Positions 32,593-40,505 of a stretch of DNA of 64,000 nt are shown one piece after another. The notes under the pieces were generated by a model. That model did not search any database, was not told where the DNA came from, and saw only the letters and a program-made list of their open reading frames with translations. The position numbers were made by a program, and so were the translations under genes. This stretch comes from a virus: positions 1-64,000 of IMG/VR virus record IMGVR_UViG_3300023112_000011; one strand, 5' to 3'. Position 1 is the stretch's first letter, and each line of letters starts with the position of its first letter.

Positions 32593-33063
32593 ATGACACC
32601 GATTGCTGACCTCCGACCCCACCTCAAGAAGACAGTGAGGGTTCGAGTACTGAACGCCATCACCATCAGTGGAATCAAGCACGTTGAGGATCTAGTTGGG
32701 ATGGACGATCTTCAGCTCTACTGTTTGGGCGGTATGACGGGCAGGCTGGGCGAAGTATCTGTCAAATCTTTGAAGAGGGCTGTGGTTGTGGTGATGAGCA
32801 AAGAAGGCTGGTGTACCCAGTGTGGCTACAACGGATCGGGAGAGCCCATCCTCGTTGAAGATGACGAGAAGCTCTGCGTGCGGTGTGCCGCGAGTACGAT
32901 CAGGGCGCTGAAGAAGCCAAGGTTTCAGCTGGCCGACGCTCTTGGCCACAACCAGTACACTGAGCCGCCAGCCTTCAAGCCCCTTGTGAAGGAGGTCAAG
33001 AAGCTGATTGAGATGCGGAGCACGCTCAACGAGTTCCGACGATTCATGAAGGAGGAAGAATGA
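32593..33063 (+). CDS. Alpha-CTD-like domain plus zinc ribbon
   Basis: 156 residues, ATG after AAGGAGAAGTAG. Residues about 18-65 (VLNAITISGIKHVEDLVGMD, then LGEVSVKSLKRAV) resemble the helix-hairpin-helix of the RNA polymerase alpha C-terminal domain. Next CTQCGYNGSG...CVRCAAS forms a zinc ribbon, related to that of the gene at 34768. A role in binding DNA or the transcription machinery is plausible, but inferred. Confidence 0.6.
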   Translation: MTPIADLRPHLKKTVRVRVLNAITISGIKHVEDLVGMDDLQLYCLGGMTGRLGEVSVKSLKRAVVVVMSKEGWCTQCGYNGSGEPILVEDDEKLCVRCAASTIRALKKPRFQLADALGHNQYTEPPAFKPLVKEVKKLIEMRSTLNEFRRFMKEEE

Positions 33064-33392
33064 GCTTCAACATCACCATCCGAGTCACCTACGACACGGA
33101 CACTGTTCCCGACGACATGCGGGGGCGGCTTTACGAGATCATCCATCGAGCTGTTGAGCAAGGACTACTCACCGACGGATCATCCGAGGCCGTGGTGGAT
33201 CACTGGGACCTCGAGGTGAGAGAGGTCGGCCTGACCAGCGTGCATGGGACGTGGCCGAGAACGCCGACGCCCTGTTCAATCTGCGCAGGGAAGGAACCGG
33301 ACTTCGTTCCTGGTGAGCGGCTTGGGGAGGTGGAGATGCTCTACCCAGTGAAGCAGCTGAAGATCAGTCTCCTGGAAGATGAGGAGGAGTAG
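33060..33392 (+). CDS. Hypothetical protein
   Basis: 110 residues, ATGA overlap. N-terminal alpha/beta part (FNITIRVTYDTDTVP) and a short CSIC. Acidic end. Unknown. Confidence 0.6.
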   Translation: MSFNITIRVTYDTDTVPDDMRGRLYEIIHRAVEQGLLTDGSSEAVVDHWDLEVREVGLTSVHGTWPRTPTPCSICAGKEPDFVPGERLGEVEMLYPVKQLKISLLEDEEE

Positions 33393-33394
33393 GT

Positions 33395-33826
33395 ATGGGA
33401 TACTGCATGGACATGCGGGGGGCGAGGTTCGGGATCAAGCGAGAGCACTTCGATGCTTGTCGTAGGGCCGTCAGCGACATGATGGAGAGCTACCCAAATG
33501 CGTACTCGTGGGTGAGCACCGACGAAGTGCTCGACGCTTGCAACCGCAAGGACATCGTTGGGGTGTTCAGGGCTTGGCGCTGGGATGTCGACTTCTCCAA
33601 GCACGAAGGACTCACCGACATCGAGTTCGCTGGGGAGAAGCTGGGGAGCGACGAGAACTTCTTTGATGTGATCGCCCCCTTTGTCACCGATCGATCCTAC
33701 ATCGAGATGGAGGGCGAGGACAGTTGTCGCTGGCGTTGGTGGTTCAGCAACGGGAAGATGCAAACAGATCACATGAGAGCTGAGTGGGACTCAGACGAGG
33801 CTCTGTTCGAGGGCGAGAAGACGTGA
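33395..33826 (+). CDS. Conserved phage protein of MGYCM type
   Basis: 143 residues, ATG after GGAGTAGGT. The features MGYCMDMRGARFGIKREHFD, FRAWRWDVDF, IEFAGEKLG and SYIEMEGEDSCRWRWWF follow a pattern I recall from widespread phage proteins of unknown function. No catalytic motif. Probably a soluble accessory protein. The family assignment is from memory and unverified. Confidence 0.7.
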   Translation: MGYCMDMRGARFGIKREHFDACRRAVSDMMESYPNAYSWVSTDEVLDACNRKDIVGVFRAWRWDVDFSKHEGLTDIEFAGEKLGSDENFFDVIAPFVTDRSYIEMEGEDSCRWRWWFSNGKMQTDHMRAEWDSDEALFEGEKT

Positions 33827-34032
33827 GCGTGACAACGAAGAATCTGGACGCTATACAGGTAGAGATCGATCGATACCAGAGGGCCGTGAATGATCTCTAC
33901 GCTCGCCTCCAAGCAGACAAGAAGGACAGAGGGTCAAACCCGTACCTGGCCTACTACCCAAGGGAGACGGGGGCGATCAGAAGGGCTTTAATGGATCTGA
34001 GTCGTGCCTTGGTCAAGGTGAGGAAGTCCTGA
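33823..34032 (+). CDS. Small coiled-coil protein
   Basis: 69 residues from GTG 33823 (GTGA overlap). Helical (LDAIQVEIDRYQRAVNDLYA), basic end. Unknown. Confidence 0.55.
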   Translation: MSVTTKNLDAIQVEIDRYQRAVNDLYARLQADKKDRGSNPYLAYYPRETGAIRRALMDLSRALVKVRKS

Positions 34033-34280
34033 GTCTCACTCGAGAGATCACCGTCTGGTGTGACGGGTGCGCCGAGTGGGTGCAACGATCAGGTGTCCGG
34101 GCTCCAGCGATCCGAAGAGAGCTGAAGGCCATAGGCTGGTCAAGAGTAAGTGCGGGCGGGGTGATGAAGGACTATTGCCCCGCCTGCACTCGGAGGAGGA
34201 GATCTGATGGTGATCGACATCGTAGCTGCCAGCATCATGGTTGCCGCAACAGTGATCATTGCAGTGCTCAGGGTCTATGA
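34029..34280 (+). CDS. Zinc-ribbon protein, unusual start and overlap
   Basis: The coding signal (VWCDGCAEW ... DYCPACTRRRR) is a two-CxxC zinc ribbon. No ATG, GTG or TTG precedes the first CxxC in this frame, so a CTG at 34029, overlapping the previous stop as CTGA with AGGAA upstream, is the likely start; a GTG at 34080 would lose the first pair. The frame runs to 34280, 74 bases into the next gene, a longer overlap than others here. A small sequence error or a real read-through is possible. Confidence 0.45.
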   Translation: MSLTREITVWCDGCAEWVQRSGVRAPAIRRELKAIGWSRVSAGGVMKDYCPACTRRRRSDGDRHRSCQHHGCRNSDHCSAQGL

Positions 34281-34335
34281 GACGTGGGTGTTCACCCCCA
34301 TCATGGGCCGTGGATTTCGATTGAGAGGGGAGTGA
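34207..34335 (+). CDS. 42-residue membrane peptide (paralog 2)
   Basis: ATG 34207 after GGAGGAGGAGATCTG, to TGA 34335. IVAASIMVAATVIIAVL is a membrane helix, followed by WVFTPIMGRGFRLRGE, shared with the peptide at 29636. The conserved soluble tail suggests a specific partner. Confidence 0.65.
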   Translation: MVIDIVAASIMVAATVIIAVLRVYETWVFTPIMGRGFRLRGE

Positions 34336-34535
34336 TGGAGTACCTGGAGGAGGTGAAGAACCCAGGCAAGGATGATGGCAACTGCGCCCTCTGTAGCACG
34401 AAGGGGCTCACAGAAGAGAACCGCTGCTTCGGCTGTGGCTATCTTGTTTGCGATCTCCACCCTAGTCACTGTTGCGGGCAGCATCTTGTGGTGGAACACG
34501 ACGATGAGGAGGAGGAGGAGGAGGAGGAGGAGTAG
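34335..34535 (+). CDS. Zinc protein with poly-Glu tail
   Basis: 66 residues, ATG (TGATG overlap). CALC, CFGCGY, CDLHPSHCCGQH give a RING/B-box-like Cys/His density; the last residues are EEEEEEEEE, encoded by a GAG tandem run prone to slippage. Unknown. Confidence 0.6.
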   Translation: MEYLEEVKNPGKDDGNCALCSTKGLTEENRCFGCGYLVCDLHPSHCCGQHLVVEHDDEEEEEEEEE

Positions 34536-34538
34536 GAG

Positions 34539-34766
34539 ATGATTCACGGAACCGTAGTGCCCTGGCCTCTCAGTGAGGGGCTTCGTACTTGGTGCGGGCT
34601 CGGTTTCAGCGATGGGAGATTGGGGAAGGACAGCATTGCCGCCATTCCAGAGGTCATCAACTGCCCGGTGTGCATCAGGCACATGCGGGACGCCAAGAGG
34701 AACCTGGATGAGTGGGTTCCGCGCTTGGTGAGTATGAGCTCGGCATCGAATTTGAAAGGGAGGTGA
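34539..34766 (+). CDS. Small hypothetical protein
   Basis: 75 residues, ATG after AGGAGTAGGAG. CPVC near residue 43. Unknown. Confidence 0.55.
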   Translation: MIHGTVVPWPLSEGLRTWCGLGFSDGRLGKDSIAAIPEVINCPVCIRHMRDAKRNLDEWVPRLVSMSSASNLKGR

Positions 34767-34767
34767 G

Positions 34768-35064
34768 ATGACGGAGAATCTGGACCGTATTCAACGACTC
34801 GAGGAAGCGGTCACGAAGTTGACTGTGAAGGTCGTCATCCTCGAGCAAACTCTCAGCGATACGATTGCCACGAATGCGGGGAAGGACCCCAACCTGACGG
34901 GATGGTGCTCAGGTTGTGGCTACAGTGGGACCGGGCATGTGGTCCATGTCGGCGGTGACTTGAAGTACTGCACAAGCTGCGCAGCGAAGACCATTCGGAA
35001 GTTGAAGGCCGAGCTCGTCCGAGCCATCCAAGAGGAGGACCCCAACGGGGGGTACGGTCGCTGA
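34768..35064 (+). CDS. Coiled coil plus zinc ribbon
   Basis: 98 residues, ATG after GGGAGGTGAG. An N-terminal coiled coil (LDRIQRLEEAVTKLTVKVVI) and a zinc ribbon CSGCGYSGTG...CTSCAAKTIRKLK that matches the ribbon of the gene at 32593 (CTQCGYNGSG...CVRCAASTIRALK). Probably paralogous ribbons on different N-terminal domains. Confidence 0.65.
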   Translation: MTENLDRIQRLEEAVTKLTVKVVILEQTLSDTIATNAGKDPNLTGWCSGCGYSGTGHVVHVGGDLKYCTSCAAKTIRKLKAELVRAIQEEDPNGGYGR

Positions 35065-35088
35065 CAGCAAGGTTGGTGAGCCTGTGGG

Positions 35089-35095
35089 TATAAGG
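35089..35095 (+). promoter_or_regulatory. TATAAGG promoter box
   Basis: CTGTGGGTATAAGGTTCACG, sharing TGTGGGTATAAGGT with 19453-19466. Located 42 bases before ATG 35137. Confidence 0.5.
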
Positions 35096-35136
35096 TTCAC
35101 GCATGTGCGAATGACTTAGATGGAGAGGTGAGTGTG

Positions 35137-35802
35137 ATGTGGTTTGTGGCAGGACCAGTTCAGACGTTTGGCTTTGGCGAAAACGCGTCGAAGAACAACA
35201 TCTGTGCTCCTTTGTCAGAGGATGGAAACATTGGCTACGACGGCTTTGATCAGCTGGTCATACAATGGAAAGATGACGACGATTGCATGGTCAAGACCTT
35301 CACGGTCGACCTTCGTGAGGAGAAGTGCTCGATCTGCGGGAAGAAGTGGGAAATGGCGGTCGAGTCGTGGCGTGACCACTATCTCTGGCGTCGTTACGGA
35401 GAGCATGTCCACAACAGCTGCTTCGACCGCTACATGTCCCTGGGTGATCGGGACACGATCTTCAACTGCTTCGCGGCTGCTCGTGTCCGATTCACGATAC
35501 GCTCGGTGCCCAACGAGTACACGGGAAACGTGAATCGCCCGTGGTACCGGATTGACCTCCCCGACCTGGGTTTCTTCTTCGTGATAGGCATGCGGAGGAG
35601 GGTCACATCCATCGAGGTCTGCCCCGTAGAGGGGGGCGCCATCAGCTGGCATGGCGACGCCGAGGAGGCGTTCAGAAACGAGAACACCACCCAGGAGTTC
35701 GGCTCCTCGAGTGTGCGGATTCATGCGTGGACCGCCGAGAAGGAGCGTGAGTACGTCCATCTGCTCTTGTCCTTCATGGGTACGGGGGAAGACGATGCGT
35801 AG
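35137..35802 (+). CDS. Hypothetical protein with CxxC and C-terminal sheet
   Basis: 221 residues from ATG 35137, 8 bases after GGAGAGG; GTG 35128 or 35134 are alternatives. CSICGKKW near residue 64 and a later NSC may bind zinc. The second half is beta-rich (RFTIRSVPNEYTG, WYRIDLPDLGFFFVIGMRR). Unknown. Confidence 0.6.
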   Translation: MWFVAGPVQTFGFGENASKNNICAPLSEDGNIGYDGFDQLVIQWKDDDDCMVKTFTVDLREEKCSICGKKWEMAVESWRDHYLWRRYGEHVHNSCFDRYMSLGDRDTIFNCFAAARVRFTIRSVPNEYTGNVNRPWYRIDLPDLGFFFVIGMRRRVTSIEVCPVEGGAISWHGDAEEAFRNENTTQEFGSSSVRIHAWTAEKEREYVHLLLSFMGTGEDDA

Positions 35803-35959
35803 TGAGAAGGGATTCACCCTCATTGAACTGCTGGTCATGATACTGCTCACGTCTGTCTTCCTGCTCGTATTGGTGATGAGCGGGATACTCATCTACAACT
35901 GCGGGGCCGGGCACGACTGCGAGGAGCACAACCACAATCAGAGCGGGGAGGTTGAGTGA
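35795..35959 (+). CDS. Prepilin-like small membrane protein
   Basis: 54 residues, ATG 35795, overlapping the upstream stop. The sequence MRSEKGFTLIELLVMILLTS carries the type IV prepilin cleavage signature: short basic leader, Gly, Phe, then a hydrophobic helix with Glu at mature position 5. The helix runs to about residue 34, and the rest is a short acidic/His tail with two Cys. Real pilins have 100 or more extra residues, so this is a minimal pilin stalk without a globular head. The host prepilin peptidase could process it. Confidence 0.7.
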   Translation: MRSEKGFTLIELLVMILLTSVFLLVLVMSGILIYNCGAGHDCEEHNHNQSGEVE

Positions 35960-36105
35960 TGGAGGAGAAGCCTGTGCGCTCGTGGACTCGTGCGGAGCTC
36001 GAGGCGTACTTGGAGGGCCGCGGTTTCGCAGTCTACTCCGATGAGTCGATAGATAAGTTACGAGAAGCTGTGCGATTGGACATGGTGACGGGAGAGGGAG
36101 AGTGA
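35959..36105 (+). CDS. 48-residue SAP-like peptide
   Basis: ATG 35959 (TGATG overlap) to TGA 36105. WTRAELEAYLEGRGFAVYSD followed by a second helix fits a SAP-like helix-extended-helix DNA-binding motif. Function inferred only. Confidence 0.5.
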   Translation: MEEKPVRSWTRAELEAYLEGRGFAVYSDESIDKLREAVRLDMVTGEGE

Positions 36106-36106
36106 G

Positions 36107-36760
36107 ATGAGCGAGAGAAATGATCTGAAGATCCAGGGTGTAAGTGTGAGCTTGCCCACGGCGCTGTTCGGGACAGAAAAAGATGCTCGGTGCCTCAATG
36201 GCACGTGCGGATCTGCCAGCAATGGACACTGGGCCATCTTCTCGGGCTCGCCAGATCTGTCCATCATCCGTAAGGCCGCTGAGAAGAAGGCGAAGAACGG
36301 GAAGATCGACTGGAAGGAGTCCAGGAACAACATCCTCGCCGACCTCGAGCAGAGCTACGCCAGTGACACCGACGTGAAAGCCCACATCCGGGATATGTAC
36401 TACGGCAAGCCCTATGCTTTGGCAGATGACGTGGCCATCGTGGCGGGTGAGGGTGATCAAGCTCTTCTTGTTGCCCACACCCCCGTGACGTGGGTCACCG
36501 ACAACACCTACGAGCTGACCCGCGAGAACATGGACGAGCCTTACGTGGCTCTCATCAACCCCCAGTACTACTTCGTCTTCCGTAAGCTCGGCTTCTTCTT
36601 CCTGCTCGGGCCGGGCGAGACAGAGACCTTCACGAACCCGGAAACCGGGGAGATCACTCAGACGTTCTTCGTGCCGTCAGTACTGCTGTTGGTGCGGAAG
36701 AACATACTGGGTGAGTTCGATGTGCGGGGTTGCTTGATGGGAATCAAAGATGACGTCTGA
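36107..36760 (+). CDS. Hypothetical protein
   Basis: 217 residues, ATG after GGGAGAGTGAG. Alpha/beta, with a strand-rich C-terminal third (YYFVFRKLGFFFLLGPGETE). Similar strand patterns occur in the 35137 product (FFFVIG). No family recognised. Confidence 0.65.
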   Translation: MSERNDLKIQGVSVSLPTALFGTEKDARCLNGTCGSASNGHWAIFSGSPDLSIIRKAAEKKAKNGKIDWKESRNNILADLEQSYASDTDVKAHIRDMYYGKPYALADDVAIVAGEGDQALLVAHTPVTWVTDNTYELTRENMDEPYVALINPQYYFVFRKLGFFFLLGPGETETFTNPETGEITQTFFVPSVLLLVRKNILGEFDVRGCLMGIKDDV

Positions 36761-38066
36761 GTACATCCCCGAGTTTGAGGTCACTGTATCTATCCGGAAC
36801 AACAAGCTGAAGAAGAGGAGGAAAGCGCTGGGGCTGCACCAGAAGGAGCTGGATAGGGCAGCGGGTGTGCCCGTCCAGACGGTGGGGCACTACGAGACGA
36901 TGAAAGCGAGCCCGCTGACAGCCAAGCTCGCCTGGAAGAGCAGTGCCCTGAAGCTGGCAGAGTTCTTCAAGGTGGACATCTGGGAGTTGTTCCCGCCCAG
37001 CGTCGTGGATGCGGTGGGCAAGGAGAAATCAGCCGTCAAAGAGCTAAGCGCGGACAAGCTCAAGAGCTTCCTTCGGAGTGATGAGGTCACTGCCCTTCCG
37101 CCAGCAACACCAGAGGAGGAATACGAGATCAAGGAGCTGACGGACTCCGTCATGGCCGTACTGCCGTCGCTGACTGACCAGGAGAGGCTGATAATCGAGC
37201 ACAGATTCGGGTTAGGCAGGAGGCCTCTGGGTCTGAAGGAGGTCGGTGAGCTCATCCACAAGAGTAAAGAACGCGTGAGGCAGCTCGAGCGTAGGGCGAT
37301 GGTCAAGATATATGAGCGCACGCGCAAGAAGGAGGATTTCGTCGAGCACGCCCCCCACTACAGCAGTCGGACTCGGCCGGCTAAGGTGCGAGCATGCAGT
37401 CTGTGTAGTAGCCTGGCTGCTCAGTTTTCCCTTGTGGAGAAGCAGGAACGGGGGAGGTACACAAGCTACTGTACTCGCGATATCACCAACACCTACATAG
37501 TCCCTGCCTACTACTGCGGGCACCAGTTTCGAGAGAAGAACATGCTGGAGGATCCTCACGAGGAGGAGTGCCGGTGGTTCCGCGGTCGACCTGACTGCGA
37601 CAAGGGCGAACTGATCCATGGTTTGGTGGACAGTTATTACGAGGCCGTACCAGTGGTAAGGTCGAGGCCGAGGGCGGAGCCTAGCCGGTTGCTAAAGCCG
37701 CCCCCTGTGTCGGAACGGGGGACGGCGGCCGCAGAGCTGAAATCTCGAGCGAAGAATCTCGGTGTTTACGGGACTGAGTGGCTCTCGATGACATTCGGGG
37801 CCAGCTCACTGAGTAGGCGCACGGAGAGCCCCATACTGCACTGGCTCCGGTACCTCCTCGATCTTCATAGCGAGGGGCTGGATTGGAGAGAAGAGGTTTT
37901 CAACAGTGAGTGCCCGTCCCGTGTTCCGCATCAAGTTGAGGCGGCGGCTTTGCGGAAGCTGGATGTGGATTATCAGGAGTTCGGGAAGGTGACAGCAGTT
38001 GAACCTCCCCAGGACCCTGATTCGCGTGGTGCGCTCAATAAACAGGAAGGAGAGGAAATTGCCTAG
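36750..38066 (+). CDS. XRE-type HTH fused to sigma region 4
   Basis: 438 residues, ATG 36750. Residues about 18-80 form an XRE/Cro helix-turn-helix (RRKALGLHQKELDRAAGVPV...). Residues about 135-190 are a good sigma-70 region 4: LPSLTDQERLIIEHRFGLGR, LKEVGELIHKSKERVRQLER. Region 2, needed for melting the -10 box, is not visible. The C-terminal 240 residues contain CSLC and other Cys/His pairs and are unassigned. Probably a transcription regulator contacting both an operator and RNA polymerase or a -35 element. An unusual combination. Confidence 0.75.
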   Translation: MTSEYIPEFEVTVSIRNNKLKKRRKALGLHQKELDRAAGVPVQTVGHYETMKASPLTAKLAWKSSALKLAEFFKVDIWELFPPSVVDAVGKEKSAVKELSADKLKSFLRSDEVTALPPATPEEEYEIKELTDSVMAVLPSLTDQERLIIEHRFGLGRRPLGLKEVGELIHKSKERVRQLERRAMVKIYERTRKKEDFVEHAPHYSSRTRPAKVRACSLCSSLAAQFSLVEKQERGRYTSYCTRDITNTYIVPAYYCGHQFREKNMLEDPHEEECRWFRGRPDCDKGELIHGLVDSYYEAVPVVRSRPRAEPSRLLKPPPVSERGTAAAELKSRAKNLGVYGTEWLSMTFGASSLSRRTESPILHWLRYLLDLHSEGLDWREEVFNSECPSRVPHQVEAAALRKLDVDYQEFGKVTAVEPPQDPDSRGALNKQEGEEIA

Positions 38067-38247
38067 TCCTATTGAGATCAGGGTCATCTGTGATGACTGC
38101 GGGAAGGAGCTCACATACTACCTGACGGGTAGCGGTAGAATGTGGGAGCTCCAGGTTGACAGCTGCGAAGGCTGCGTTGAGGCAGCTGAGGAAAAGGGCC
38201 GTGAGGCTGGCTACGAGGATGGTCTCGCAGACGGTAAGGGGACATGA
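38059..38247 (+). CDS. Small zinc-ribbon protein
   Basis: 62 residues from TTG 38059 after AAGGAGAGGAAA. CDDCGKE and CEGC about 30 residues apart. Unknown. Confidence 0.6.
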   Translation: MPSPIEIRVICDDCGKELTYYLTGSGRMWELQVDSCEGCVEAAEEKGREAGYEDGLADGKGT

Positions 38248-38636
38248 TCAAGAACATCGAGGATCTGGCAGCCCATTTCAGCGCCTACCACGACACGGAG
38301 GCGTCAATCGCCAAGCGGCTCTACAAGGACACCAGCTGTGGTGTCTCGGCGGGGGTCGACGAGAAGGGATTCTGGGTTGCCGGGTATTGTGAGGGATCTG
38401 ACTGGGAGCATGCTGTACACCGCCTGCCCTTTCCCTTCACCGAGGAGGCTGCGAACGAGGCCGTTGAGCACGCCGACAAGGAGGGCTGCCACACCTGGGA
38501 TCAGACTCACGGGTGTGAGAAGTGCAACCCCGAGGGAGGCATCGACGAGTGGGGCAACGAGACTGCGCCGGGTGAGTGCGGCGGTCCCATTGATCCGAGT
38601 TGCCTCGAGTGCGAGGGGCACGGGACCATCCTGTAG
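38244..38636 (+). CDS. Hypothetical protein with C-terminal zinc pairs
   Basis: 130 residues, ATGA overlap. C-terminal CEKC and CLECEGHG resemble the CxxCxGxG zinc motif of DnaJ-type proteins. N-terminal part alpha/beta. Unknown. Confidence 0.6.
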   Translation: MIKNIEDLAAHFSAYHDTEASIAKRLYKDTSCGVSAGVDEKGFWVAGYCEGSDWEHAVHRLPFPFTEEAANEAVEHADKEGCHTWDQTHGCEKCNPEGGIDEWGNETAPGECGGPIDPSCLECEGHGTIL

Positions 38637-38649
38637 GAGGGGTGATCTA

Positions 38650-38922
38650 GTGGAAAGGGTAGATTACAAGCCCAAATTCTACACAACAATACGCGAAGGC
38701 AAGGTGGCGTTGTGGGTGAAGATGCCTGATGGGAAACACTACAATATCTGGGATATCCCCAGAAAGCAGTTCACACCAGAGATGAAGAGAGCCGTCGTGT
38801 CTGCGTTTCAACTTGGCGGTAGGGCAATGCGGCACGAGGTGGAGGTCACATTTCGCAGAGAGTCGATCAGCAGTATGACTACAGAGGATCGCTGGGAAGG
38901 GGAGGTAGATGACGAAGAGTGA
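38650..38922 (+). CDS. Hypothetical protein
   Basis: 90 residues from GTG 38650, after GGAGGGGTG. Beta-rich N-terminus (FYTTIREGKVALWVKMPDG). Unknown. Confidence 0.6.
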   Translation: MERVDYKPKFYTTIREGKVALWVKMPDGKHYNIWDIPRKQFTPEMKRAVVSAFQLGGRAMRHEVEVTFRRESISSMTTEDRWEGEVDDEE

Positions 38923-39331
38923 AGGTCCTTTGGTAGTTCGCGGAGGGAACATGACAGAGAAGACTGCGATACCGAGAGTTGAGTGGGAAGTGGGGCAGAA
39001 GGTCATGGCGGTTACGCGTATCACTGAGGGCGGGCTTGGCGGCCGACTCGATGCCAAGTTCCCCAACTCAGACTACATCCACGCTGAAGAGGGAGATCTG
39101 GGCGTGGTTGAGGGTGTGGACGACGGTTGCCCGACTGTGCGTTTCGAGCCCAAGGGCACGGCGACCATCGTTGGCGACAATGAGGTCAAGGTCATCGACC
39201 TGGAGCATCTCCGTGAGGAGCCCGACTTCGTGCCCATCCGCATTGTTCCGGGGCTGGCAATGGTCAACACTGAGGCGGTGAAAAAGCTCGAGCTCTACCG
39301 GGAGGATGATGAAGAAGGTAATCATGCCTGA
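38909..39331 (+). CDS. Hypothetical beta-rich protein
   Basis: 140 residues, ATG after GGGGAGGTAG; ATG 38951 is an alternative. The core (VGQKVMAVTRITEGG ... GDLGVVEGVDDGCPTVRFEP) resembles SH3-like barrels. Unknown. Confidence 0.6.
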   Translation: MTKSEGPLVVRGGNMTEKTAIPRVEWEVGQKVMAVTRITEGGLGGRLDAKFPNSDYIHAEEGDLGVVEGVDDGCPTVRFEPKGTATIVGDNEVKVIDLEHLREEPDFVPIRIVPGLAMVNTEAVKKLELYREDDEEGNHA

Positions 39332-40505
39332 AACCGTAGTGTTCGACCTCGAGACAACCGGGGTCAACGTCAAGAAAGACCGCATCGTTCAGCTCGCTGC
39401 GGTGAAAATCGACGAGAATTTCGTGGAATTGGGCCGGTTGGTGTTGGACATCAACCCCACGGTCCCTATCCCGCAAGGCGCATCCCGAGTTCACGGCATC
39501 TACGACAAGGATGTGCGGAATTGCAAGACCTTCAAGGGTGTGGCGGACGCCGTTGTCCTCTTCTTCGACGGCTGCGACCTGGCGGGCTACAACATCATCA
39601 CTTTCGACATCCCACTGCTGGAGGCTGAGCTTCAGCGGTGCGGGCGGGCGCTGAATGTGAGCTCTGTGCGGGTCTTTGACGCCTTTGCGGTGTTTCGGAA
39701 GCTCGAAAAGGGCGTAAAGGGCAAGAAATTGACCGACGCCTTCCGCCATTACTGCGAGGAAGAGCTCGGAGACGACGCGCACGATGCCTTCGCCGACACC
39801 ATGGCTACTACGGCCATCCTCGAGGCGCAGGTTGAGCGGTACCGCTGCACTGAGGGTAACCCGATCAGCTGCTTGGGCGATATGCACGACCTGGTTGTGC
39901 TGAACAAGGTCGACTTGGGCGGAAGGTTCTGTTGGAACGAGAGTGGGGACGCTGTGATCGATTTTGGCAAGCACGCCGGGATGACACTCCAGACTCTCTG
40001 TACCAAGAACATTGGCTATGCTCAGTGGATACTGAACGGGAAGTTCTCAGAAGAGGCAAAGGGTCTGGTTCGGGCGGGTTTGAGGGGCGTTTTCCCCGTC
40101 CGCCCGAAGAAGGAGGCACCAAAGGGGGCGAAGAAGACGAAGAAGATGAAGCCGCTCTGGCATTACGAGGATTGCACGGTTTGCGGGACCGAGGGTCTGG
40201 CTACACGAGCTCGGGACGTGCCAATCGACGAGAAGTACGTCTGTAACGAGTGCGAAATGCTAGAGAGGGGCGCTGCGGGGGGTCGGACGGAGGTTAGGGA
40301 TGCTCTGCTCGAGGAGATTAGCGACTGGATGGCTTGGGGCCATGAGCTTCGGGAGCGTGTCAAGCGCACATTCGACAACAAGATCGATGGAATGCGGTTG
40401 ACTGGCACAAACTGCTCAGTGTGCGGAAAACCACAGTATGAGAGCCCTGGCGGGGTGACCTGTGAGAACGGGCATGGCGGGGCTCCCGCCAAGGAGGATG
40501 GGTGA
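39324..40505 (+). CDS. DnaQ-like DEDD exonuclease with accessory domain
   Basis: 393 residues from ATG 39324 (AAGAAGG spaced correctly); ATG 39306 would add six. FDLETTG (Exo I), YNIITFDIPLL (Exo II) and HDAFADTMAT (Exo III, with His) give a DEDDh 3'-5' exonuclease in residues 1-185. VIDFGKHAGMTLQTLCTKNI, then GYAQWIL, matches the small domain found C-terminal in exonuclease X-type proteins. The last 120 residues hold two CxxC pairs. Likely trims or proofreads DNA; it lies next to an SSB-like gene. Confidence 0.85.
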   Translation: MPETVVFDLETTGVNVKKDRIVQLAAVKIDENFVELGRLVLDINPTVPIPQGASRVHGIYDKDVRNCKTFKGVADAVVLFFDGCDLAGYNIITFDIPLLEAELQRCGRALNVSSVRVFDAFAVFRKLEKGVKGKKLTDAFRHYCEEELGDDAHDAFADTMATTAILEAQVERYRCTEGNPISCLGDMHDLVVLNKVDLGGRFCWNESGDAVIDFGKHAGMTLQTLCTKNIGYAQWILNGKFSEEAKGLVRAGLRGVFPVRPKKEAPKGAKKTKKMKPLWHYEDCTVCGTEGLATRARDVPIDEKYVCNECEMLERGAAGGRTEVRDALLEEISDWMAWGHELRERVKRTFDNKIDGMRLTGTNCSVCGKPQYESPGGVTCENGHGGAPAKEDG

